Source: UBA1046 sp964624395
GTDB lineage: Bacteria; Bacillota; Clostridia; Saccharofermentanales; DTU023
Direction: 5' to 3'
Assembly: GCA_964624395.1 (NCBI GenBank)
Contig: CAZUWY010000001.1
Span: 10,971 to 74,970 of the forward strand
Length of the DNA: 64,000 bases
Position 1 is the stretch's first letter. Each line of letters opens with the position of its first letter. Of the stretch, positions 57,629 through 64,000 are shown in pieces. A program made the position numbers and the translations under genes. Below the pieces are notes generated by a model. That model did not search any database, was not told where the DNA came from, and worked only from the letters and a program-made list of their open reading frames with translations.

Positions 57629-59596
57629 ATGGATAACGATATTTTTTATGAATTTTCAGCAAGTGACGATCATGATGCTGGAGAGATCTACCCGCATTCT
57701 TTTTTATTCTCACCCCTGAAAATACGAAATCTTAAGCTGGCAAACCGCATCTGCTGGGCAAGCCCGGTCGAAGCAGGGAAAATACAGGCCATATCTGCAC
57801 CCAGCCCGGAATATACTGCCTTTTTATTAGAACGTGCCGCAAACGGAGTGTCATTAATCTTTGGCGGACGGGCAGATTGTTTTCCAGAAGAATGGGCGGC
57901 TTTAGGCAAGGAGCTAAATCAGCTGGGCTGCCGTCTGGCGGCAGGACTGTCAATGCCTCAGTCCAGCCGGCGTTTGAGCAGCAGGAGGCTGGAGAAAATT
58001 GCCGCCTATCTGGCAAATAGTGCCAAAGATTTATGTAATGCCGGAGTTGATGCGATTTACCTTGACGCTGCTGCCGGTACTCCTCTAGGCTGGCTGCTGG
58101 CACGCCAGGACGAGCATTTAAATTTCCATTACAAGCGCGGTTCCAGTTTTCTGATCTATCTGACTGCGAAAGTGCGCTCGGCCATGCCTCTGGAAACGCC
58201 TCTTTTCTTACGGGCTGATCCTGTTCATCTGGGTGACAATCTACTGCAAAATCTGAAAAATGTTGGACTTGATGCCGCTTTGCTTCAGGCCGATCAATCA
58301 TTCGCAGGCAGTATAAAAAAAGCCAAAGCTTTGCAAACGACCGCAGTCAATAAAGATGAGGATTTTTTCATCTTTGCGGAAATGCCCTCTGCAAGTGCCT
58401 TGCCTTCTTTATGCGAGCTAACTCTTCTGCAGGGATTTGCTGATGCCTTGGTGCTGAGCCGAGCTCTTTTGGCTGACCCCTGCTGGCCTTCTCTGGCCTA
58501 TTCAGGCAGAGAATCGGCACTCAACAATTGTATCTTATGCCCTCGAGGTTGTGCCCCGTTTTTTCATCTGGCTGATCTGCCCGGCTGTGCTGTCAACCCG
58601 CGAACAGGGAAAGAACTTACCCGGCCGCTAAAACCGGCAAATATCTTTGCCAAAAGAAATCTGGCGGTTATAGGTTCCGGACCTGCCGGCCTTCAGGCTG
58701 CTTTAACAGCCTGGGAGAGAGGTTATCAGGTCTCCCTTTTTGATATTGATGAAAACCCCTTTGCCCAGTACATCTATTTTTATGACTTCTTGCTGGAAAA
58801 TGAAGAAAAGCAAAGGGCAGAAAGAGATTTTGCTGAGCCTCAGGAGGATTCTCCAGCTGCCCCGGCAAATGATACTGCAGTTATCTCGGAGCATGATGAA
58901 AACGGCGAATCCTTTGGCGAGGGTGTAATTTCGGTAGCCAAAGCGGAAACTAATGAAGAAAAGGCCGAGATAGAAGCAATAGAAAAGATAGAATATGCCG
59001 AAATGACAATCGCTGATGCCAAGCTGGCCATCGATGCCGAGGAGAGCCCCGAAGAGGAAAAGGTTTCAGTCGATAAGGAGAGCCTGCTTGAATTCATGGC
59101 CCAGACAGCCAGTGAAAACGGTAATAATCTCAAAGAAGATGATTCACTTATGCCCCCAGATGAAGATTTGCCCCCGGCCATAGAAGAGCCGCTGGAAACT
59201 GAAGAGAGCAATTCAAGCGTAGAGCTTTCTGAAGAAGATACAAAGCCTTCCTGTGAGGATAACTGGCCGGCCATCAGCTCTGTTTTTGACCTTGATCAAG
59301 AGCGCAGGGCGGCCTGGTTTAGATATTCGCATCATATGCTGGCAAGAATGAGAGCTGCCGAAGCAGCAGGCGACTTTCAGAGCTTTTTTGAGACCGAGGT
59401 GACTTTGGCCATGCTGGCCCAGAGCCGCTTTGATACAATCATCGTCGCTGCCGGCAGTGAAAATGGTTTTGAAGTCTTTCAGATGATTCAGGACTCTTAT
59501 GTGGCGCCAGTAGTTAGAATTGCCGGTGCTGCTGCCGGAACAGAAGGCATAGGGGAAGCAATTCGTTCCGGTTATCTGGTGGCCTCTATTATTTAG
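57629..59596 (+). CDS. Old-yellow-enzyme/dienoyl-CoA-reductase-like flavoprotein with acidic insert
   Basis: A 655-residue protein. Residues ~20-300 are a TIM barrel of the NADH:flavin oxidoreductase family (FLFSPLKIRNLKLANRICWASP). An iron-sulfur site CILCPRGC-x12-C starts at Cys301. A Rossmann FAD motif follows: LAVIGSGPAGLQAALTAWERGYQVSLFDID (from ~343). Here the family's usual FAD/NAD domain is interrupted by a ~155-residue Glu/Asp-rich, low-complexity insert (~390-544). The fold then resumes with WFRYSHHMLARM, FDTIIVAAGSEN and AGAAAGTEGIGEAIRSGYLV. Much of the active-site pattern of the barrel is degenerate. I set the start at ATG 57629 with GCGGGGG ahead; a GTG at 57596 is less likely. 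Substrate unknown. Confidence 0.8.
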   Translation: MDNDIFYEFSASDDHDAGEIYPHSFLFSPLKIRNLKLANRICWASPVEAGKIQAISAPSPEYTAFLLERAANGVSLIFGGRADCFPEEWAALGKELNQLGCRLAAGLSMPQSSRRLSSRRLEKIAAYLANSAKDLCNAGVDAIYLDAAAGTPLGWLLARQDEHLNFHYKRGSSFLIYLTAKVRSAMPLETPLFLRADPVHLGDNLLQNLKNVGLDAALLQADQSFAGSIKKAKALQTTAVNKDEDFFIFAEMPSASALPSLCELTLLQGFADALVLSRALLADPCWPSLAYSGRESALNNCILCPRGCAPFFHLADLPGCAVNPRTGKELTRPLKPANIFAKRNLAVIGSGPAGLQAALTAWERGYQVSLFDIDENPFAQYIYFYDFLLENEEKQRAERDFAEPQEDSPAAPANDTAVISEHDENGESFGEGVISVAKAETNEEKAEIEAIEKIEYAEMTIADAKLAIDAEESPEEEKVSVDKESLLEFMAQTASENGNNLKEDDSLMPPDEDLPPAIEEPLETEESNSSVELSEEDTKPSCEDNWPAISSVFDLDQERRAAWFRYSHHMLARMRAAEAAGDFQSFFETEVTLAMLAQSRFDTIIVAAGSENGFEVFQMIQDSYVAPVVRIAGAAAGTEGIGEAIRSGYLVASII

Positions 59597-59629
59597 GAAT
59601 CTTTTTGAAAATATCTTGCAATTGATAGC

Positions 59630-59663
59630 GAGACGGCTGTTTTATCCAGCCGTCTCACTTTTT
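59630..59663 (+). terminator. Intrinsic terminator after the flavoprotein
   Basis: GAGACGGCTG (59630-59639) pairs perfectly with CAGCCGTCTC (59647-59656), followed by ACTTTTT. Confidence 0.9.
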
Positions 59664-59791
59664 AATAAATGCTGCTAGGGAAGGCTAAGCGGAAACTTTT
59701 CGATTAGGCACTTTCTTTGCTGTTAAATATTTTCTGCCAGCAAAATACCTGCGACAGAAATTAAAGCAGGCAGGTCGCTTCAGTTAGATCT

Positions 59792-60415
59792 TTAATCGAT
59801 ATTAATAATATTTTCGTCAACTTCATCACCGTTTTGGCGCAGGTCATCCAGGAATAAAAATGGATTGGGGCTGCTGACTGTAAGGATCAAGGCAGGCAGA
59901 GTTGTCAGATTTGCCCAGTTATGACGGGAAGTTGAGTCTATGTGAACACTGTCGCCCGGATAAAGCACCGTCGCCTTGTCTTCAAGATAGAAAGTTACAG
60001 AACCCTCCAGAACATAGATGAATTCTTGTCCATCATGTGCATAGAGCTCAATCTTTTGCGTTTCAGGCAAGGGCAGCAGCCTAAAGACGCGCGGCAGGAA
60101 AGAAAAACGCTCCGGCTGCGAATTGAGCATATATTGAATAATATGTGAGGAGACCAGTGACACATCTCTCTCATAGGAGCGGATAACCTCAATCCCTTTA
60201 TCCTTGCGTGGTATCTTGAGTAGACTTTCCAGAGGAATACCCAGGGCATTGGCAATCTTATTTAATGAATCGATGGCTATATTGGTCATGCCGCGTTCAA
60301 ACTGTGACAGAAAACCGCTGGACAGTCCCGTCATGTCACTGAGCTGTTTCAGTGTCAGTTGTCTTGATTTGCGCATGATTTTAATTCTCTGTCCGATACT
60401 TTGTGCTAAATCCAT
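59792..60415 (-). CDS. XRE-family regulator with cupin domain
   Basis: A 207-residue regulator. XRE helix-turn-helix at residues ~8-65 (IKIMRKSRQLTLKQLSDMT, GLSSGFLSQFERGMTNIAI), then a cupin barrel (~125-195) with HDGQEFIYVLEGSVTFYLED and LYPGDSVHIDSTSRHNWAN. Same architecture as the regulator at 46555 but only modest similarity. It is divergent from the glycyl-radical activase/hydroxyproline dehydratase pair (104 bp between starts) and likely controls them, possibly by sensing an amino acid. GAGGAGGGTG stands ahead of the ATG at 60415. Confidence 0.9.
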   Translation of the reverse strand: MDLAQSIGQRIKIMRKSRQLTLKQLSDMTGLSSGFLSQFERGMTNIAIDSLNKIANALGIPLESLLKIPRKDKGIEVIRSYERDVSLVSSHIIQYMLNSQPERFSFLPRVFRLLPLPETQKIELYAHDGQEFIYVLEGSVTFYLEDKATVLYPGDSVHIDSTSRHNWANLTTLPALILTVSSPNPFLFLDDLRQNGDEVDENIINID

Positions 60416-60518
60416 TTCACCCTCCTCTTGATGAATTACATTTGCTCTTTAAACCCATTGTACTATAATAGAATTAATCAGAATAATATTTTAATATATA
60501 TAAAATTTGAGGAAATGC

Positions 60519-61451
60519 ATGTATAGTTTATTCGATTTACAACGTCTCAGCATGGAAAATGGGCCGGGGCTTAGAACTACTTTGTTTTTTGCCGGTTGCC
60601 CGCTCCGTTGCGCCTGGTGCCATAATCCCGAAGGGCAGCCCTACAAGCCTGTGCTTTTTTATTTTCCTGATCGCTGCATTCAATGTGCCGCCTGCGAAGA
60701 TGTTTGCCAGGATGATGCCCTCGATTATGATCCGGAAAAAGGCCCAATTATCAATCGTAAAAACTGCACAAATTGCGGTAAATGTGCTGCTGTCTGTCCA
60801 ACAGGAGCTCTCTTGATGAGTGCAAGAGACTATTCGCTGGAAGAAATTATGAAGATCGTCCTGCGCGACAGACCGTTTTTTGACCGTTCACAGGGCGGAG
60901 TAACCCTTTCCGGTGGTGAACCAATGGCCCAAAATCTTGTCAAACTGGAAAAGTTGATGCAAGAGATCAAGAAAGAAGAGATCAATTTGGCCATAGACAC
61001 CAGCGGGGCAGTACCTCTGGCCAATCTGAAAATGGCTCTTAAATACGCAGATTCCTTCCTTTATGATCTCAAGCATATTGATCCGAAAAAGCATATGGAA
61101 TATATTGCCTTTGACAATAAGCAGATTCTGGAAAATTTAATCTGGCTGACAAAGCAAAAGGCCAAAATACATCTTAGGATTCCAGTCATACCCGGTTTTA
61201 ACGGCAGCGTAGAAGAACTTGAAGCCATCGCAGACTGGGTGGCAGAGAACACTGATCCCGAGACTATCGCCCTCTTGCCCTATCATTTGTTTGGCAGTGA
61301 CAAATATGACCGGCTGGGAATCAGCGATAAAAAGAGACTGTTTGAGGTGCCTTCAGATGAGTTTATGAGGGCTGCTCAAAAGATCTTTATCGACAGGGGT
61401 CTGACCCAGACAAATATCGGTGGTGCTATTTTGGTACCAAATGTTAAGTAA
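60519..61451 (+). CDS. Glycyl-radical enzyme activating enzyme (radical SAM)
   Basis: A 310-residue radical SAM protein that installs the glycyl radical on the downstream dehydratase. Signature CPLRCAWCHNPEG gives the CxxxCxxC site for the SAM-binding 4Fe-4S cluster. Between it and the rest of the barrel lie two ferredoxin-like clusters, CIQCAACEDVCQ and CTNCGKCAAVCP, as in activases of the non-PFL dehydratase group. GGVTLSGGEPMAQ binds SAM. Start at ATG 60519 (MYSLFDLQRLSMENGPG), 5 nt after GAGGA; an upstream TTG at 60507 is in frame. Cotranscribed with hypD. Confidence 0.94.
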   Translation: MYSLFDLQRLSMENGPGLRTTLFFAGCPLRCAWCHNPEGQPYKPVLFYFPDRCIQCAACEDVCQDDALDYDPEKGPIINRKNCTNCGKCAAVCPTGALLMSARDYSLEEIMKIVLRDRPFFDRSQGGVTLSGGEPMAQNLVKLEKLMQEIKKEEINLAIDTSGAVPLANLKMALKYADSFLYDLKHIDPKKHMEYIAFDNKQILENLIWLTKQKAKIHLRIPVIPGFNGSVEELEAIADWVAENTDPETIALLPYHLFGSDKYDRLGISDKKRLFEVPSDEFMRAAQKIFIDRGLTQTNIGGAILVPNVK

Positions 61452-61523
61452 ATTTTAATATATCTCTGTAAAATGAAATTTAAGAACTATTTATTGAAAT
61501 TATTATCTGAATATAATCTAAAA

Positions 61524-61547
61524 GGAGGTAAGGCGAATTAAAACGCC
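61524..61547 (+). promoter_or_regulatory. Ribosome binding site followed by a small hairpin, before hypD
   Basis: GGAGG (61524-61528) lies 27 nt before the hypD ATG, too far for normal use. Between them GGCG (61532-61535) can pair with CGCC (61544-61547). Folding this would bring the Shine-Dalgarno to an effective 11 nt from the start. Confidence 0.4.
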
Positions 61548-61555
61548 AGCATAAA

Positions 61556-63931
61556 ATGGAAAAACGCGGCATGAATGAAAGAATCCAAAAACTACGGGAT
61601 GTATCTGTCTCAACCCAGCCCGTAATCTCAATCGAAAGAGCACAAATTGAAACTGATGTTTACAAGAAATACCAGGGCAAGGTATCTACACCGGTTTTAC
61701 GTGGGCTTTTTCTGAAGGAATTGATGGAGAAGAAAAAACTCTATATCGGTGACGGTGAACTTATTGTGGGCGAAAAGGGAGAGCATCCCCAGTCTGCACC
61801 CACTTTCCCCGAGCTCTGCTGTCACACACTGGAAGACATGCAAGTGATGGATCAGCGCGAGCTGATCTCCTTCAAGGTCAAAGATGAATATTTTGAGATC
61901 CAAGAAAAGACCATTATCCCTTACTGGGATGACCGCTCAACCCGCACCAAGATTTTAGATAAGATGACGGATGAATGGAAAGATGCATATATGGCAGGCA
62001 TCTTTACAGAATTTATGGAGCAAAGGGGTCCGGGTCACACTGTAGGTTCGACGGAGATTTATTCCAGAGGTTTTAATGACCGCATCGCTCAGATTGACAA
62101 AGAGCTGGAAAATTTAGATTTTGCCAAAGATTTAGAGGCACCGCAAAAAGCTGAGCAGCTTAAAGGCATGCGCATTGCAGCTGAGGCAATCATTACTCTG
62201 GGCAGGCGCTATAGCGAATATGCTGCCGAACTGGCTGCCAAAGAAGAAGATCCGGAGCGCAAGAAAGAGCTGCTGCAGATCTCGGAAAACTGTAAAGTTG
62301 TGCCGGCGGAAAAACCTCAGACTTTCTGGCAGGCCATTCAAATGTACTGGTTCGTCCACCTGGGTGTTACTTTGGAGGTCAATCCCTGGGATGCCTTCAG
62401 CCCGGGCAGACTTGATCAGCACTTGATTCCCTTCTACCACCAGGATGTGGAAGCGGGAATCCTTGATGATTACAAGGCCAAAGAACTCTTGCAGGCTCTG
62501 TGGGTAAAATTCAACAATCAGCCGGCACCGCCTAAAGTAGGTATTACTCTCAAAGAGAGCAGCACCTATACAGATTTTGCCAATATCAACACCGGCGGTA
62601 TCACTCCGGACGGTCAGGATGGAGTCAATGAGGTCAGTTATCTGATTCTTGACACCATGGACGAGATGCGTCTTTTGCAGCCGAGCTCCAATGTGCAGAT
62701 CAGCCGCAAGACACCAGACCGCTTCTTGCATCGTGCCTGTGAAATCTCGCGCCAGGGATGGGGGCAGCCCGCTTTCTACAATACTGAAGCTATTGTGCAA
62801 GAACTCCTTAATGCCGGCAAAACTTTGCTGGATGCAAGGATGGGGGGCGCCAGCGGCTGTGTTGAAACCGGATCTTTTGGCCGCGAAGCTTATATCTTGA
62901 CCGGTTATTTCAATCTGACCAAGATTTTGATGCTCACCTTAAATGACGGCTACGATAGTTTCTCCAAAAAACAGCTGGGACTTAAGACAGGCAAGGCGGA
63001 AAGCTACAAGAGCTTTGATGAGCTGATGGCTGCTTTCACCAAGCAGATCGAGCATTTCCTTGCCATCAAGATTGCTGGCACTAATGTGATTGACTCAATC
63101 TTTGCCGAACAAATGCCTGTTCCTTTCCTTTCCACCATTACCTTGGATTGCATCAGCAGAGGCAAGGATTACAACGCAGGCGGAGCAAGATACAACACCA
63201 ACTATATCCAGGGTGTTGGCATCGGCACCGTAACCGACTCCATGGCTGCTTTGAAATACCATGTTTTCGAGAACAAAAACCTCAGCATGGCAGAATTCAT
63301 GCAAGCGCTGGAAGATAATTTTGAAGGTCATGAAGCCTTGCGCTCCAGACTGCTGCTTGATACGCCCAAATACGGCAATGACGACGAATATGCCGACAGC
63401 ATCATGCGTCACATCTTTGACAGCTATGCCGATCTAGTCAATGGCAGACCCACCTACAAGGGCGGAGAATTCAGAATCAATATGCTGCCTACAACCAGCC
63501 ATGTCTATTTCGGCAGCGTGATCGGAGCCACTCCGGATGGACGCTTTGCTTATAAGCCACTGTCTGAGGGCATCTCCCCTGTTCAGGGCGCAGACCACAA
63601 TGGTCCTACCGCTGCCGTCAACTCTGCAGCCAGAATGGATCATCTGCGCACAGGCGGAACCTTGCTCAATCAGAAATTTACACCTTCACTGGTTAAAGGT
63701 GAAAACGGCCTGCGCATGATGGGCAATCTGATCAGAACATATTTTGACAAAGACGGCCATCATATCCAGTTCAATGTTGTCAACAAAGACACTTTGCTGG
63801 CGGCACAAAAAAATCCCGAGGAATATCGTGATTTAATAGTGCGCGTTGCCGGCTACAGTGATTATTTCCGCAATCTTGATCTGGAACTGCAAAATGAAAT
63901 CATTGCACGTACAGAGCAAGAACAATTCTAG
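61556..63931 (+). CDS. hypD: Trans-4-hydroxy-L-proline dehydratase (glycyl-radical enzyme)
   Basis: A 791-residue glycyl-radical enzyme that dehydrates trans-4-hydroxy-L-proline to pyrroline-5-carboxylate. It matches the characterised Clostridioides HypD along its length, with the same residues one position on: His161 in GPGHTV, thiyl Cys435 and Glu437 in SGCVETG, and Gly766 in RVAGYSDYF, the radical site. ESSTYTDFANINTGG is also the HypD form. The N-terminus MEKRGMNERIQKLRD aligns with that of HypD, supporting the ATG at 61556 despite a distant ribosome binding site. Activation needs the upstream radical SAM protein. It lets the cell use hydroxyproline (collagen peptides) as electron acceptor. 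No proC gene in the window. Confidence 0.93.
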   Translation: MEKRGMNERIQKLRDVSVSTQPVISIERAQIETDVYKKYQGKVSTPVLRGLFLKELMEKKKLYIGDGELIVGEKGEHPQSAPTFPELCCHTLEDMQVMDQRELISFKVKDEYFEIQEKTIIPYWDDRSTRTKILDKMTDEWKDAYMAGIFTEFMEQRGPGHTVGSTEIYSRGFNDRIAQIDKELENLDFAKDLEAPQKAEQLKGMRIAAEAIITLGRRYSEYAAELAAKEEDPERKKELLQISENCKVVPAEKPQTFWQAIQMYWFVHLGVTLEVNPWDAFSPGRLDQHLIPFYHQDVEAGILDDYKAKELLQALWVKFNNQPAPPKVGITLKESSTYTDFANINTGGITPDGQDGVNEVSYLILDTMDEMRLLQPSSNVQISRKTPDRFLHRACEISRQGWGQPAFYNTEAIVQELLNAGKTLLDARMGGASGCVETGSFGREAYILTGYFNLTKILMLTLNDGYDSFSKKQLGLKTGKAESYKSFDELMAAFTKQIEHFLAIKIAGTNVIDSIFAEQMPVPFLSTITLDCISRGKDYNAGGARYNTNYIQGVGIGTVTDSMAALKYHVFENKNLSMAEFMQALEDNFEGHEALRSRLLLDTPKYGNDDEYADSIMRHIFDSYADLVNGRPTYKGGEFRINMLPTTSHVYFGSVIGATPDGRFAYKPLSEGISPVQGADHNGPTAAVNSAARMDHLRTGGTLLNQKFTPSLVKGENGLRMMGNLIRTYFDKDGHHIQFNVVNKDTLLAAQKNPEEYRDLIVRVAGYSDYFRNLDLELQNEIIARTEQEQF

Positions 63932-63943
63932 ACATCAATAACG

Positions 63944-63972
63944 ATGCCCCCGCAAATGCGGGGGCATTTTTT
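63944..63972 (+). terminator. Intrinsic terminator after hypD
   Basis: ATGCCCCCGC (63944-63953) pairs perfectly with GCGGGGGCAT (63958-63967), loop AAAT, followed by TTTTTT. Confidence 0.95.
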
Positions 63973-64000
63973 CTGCCAAATTTTAACTATTGTTTATCTG

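Noticed and set aside
1..64000. CRISPR arrays, insertion sequences, prophage or att sites
   Set aside because: No regularly spaced repeats, transposase, integrase or phage genes were seen; the repeats noted are short and local.

Overview
This 64 kb window reads as a chromosomal piece of an anaerobic, low-to-mid GC, amino-acid-fermenting Firmicute of the clostridial type. The basis is the protein families: GatCAB, rubrerythrin, two glycyl-radical proteins (a hydroxyproline dehydratase and its activase), tryptophanase, an ECF sigma factor with an RsgI/PepSY-like anti-sigma factor, and strong AGGAGG ribosome binding sites. I cannot name the genus from the sequence. There are two 100-N scaffold gaps (16802-16901 and 55743-55842), so this is a draft assembly. 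I see no phage, transposase, CRISPR array or rRNA; there is one tRNA (Arg, CCG).

Layout. 1-2.5 kb: peptide ABC transporter (partial permease, lipoprotein binding protein) with a divergent LysR regulator at 2.6 kb. 3.6-5.7 kb: tryptophanase and an acetate/succinate channel-type transporter. 5.8-9.0 kb: tightly packed serC-type aminotransferase, serA-type dehydrogenase and DUF1015. 9.2-13.6 kb: sbcD-sbcC nuclease. 13.7-14.8 kb: M24 peptidase. 15.1-18.1 kb: two tandem serpin lipoproteins. 18.3-20.9 kb: divergent purC-like gene, proS, DUF2007. 21-26 kb: threonine aldolase, trkA, trkH, RDD membrane protein. 26.2-31.2 kb: an aspS-gatC fusion followed by gatA and gatB, each overlapping the next by one base. 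31.3-34.3 kb: AhpD-like protein, ECF sigma factor, and an anti-sigma factor whose fourth PepSY domain is cut off by an in-frame TAG. 34.6-38.7 kb: YjbQ family protein, an ABC importer of the TrpX/ABC_sub_bind type, nitroreductase.

Polyamine block, 38.9-55.5 kb. On the minus strand: aguA, aguD-like permease, NhaC-family antiporter and ptcA (agmatine to putrescine plus carbamoyl phosphate), with an RpiR-type regulator upstream. A 1.1 kb gene-free stretch rich in GTAACA motifs follows. Then on the plus strand come a cupin-XRE regulator, potABCD (polyamine import) and rubrerythrin, and on the minus strand speD, speA and speE. Together these could take arginine to agmatine, putrescine and spermidine, and also import polyamines. 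No carbamate kinase is in the window.

The last 8 kb hold an alpha/beta hydrolase (start split by an assembly gap), tRNA-Arg, ridA, a strange flavoprotein with a ~155-residue acidic insert, and a cupin-XRE regulator divergent from a glycyl-radical activase and trans-4-hydroxy-L-proline dehydratase.

Most notable: the AspRS-GatC fusion, the amber-interrupted PepSY array, the acidic insert in the flavoprotein, the divergent reactive loops of the twin serpins, and a three-half-site operator with 11 bp spacing before the polyamine-uptake regulator. None of these amounts to a demonstrated new system.
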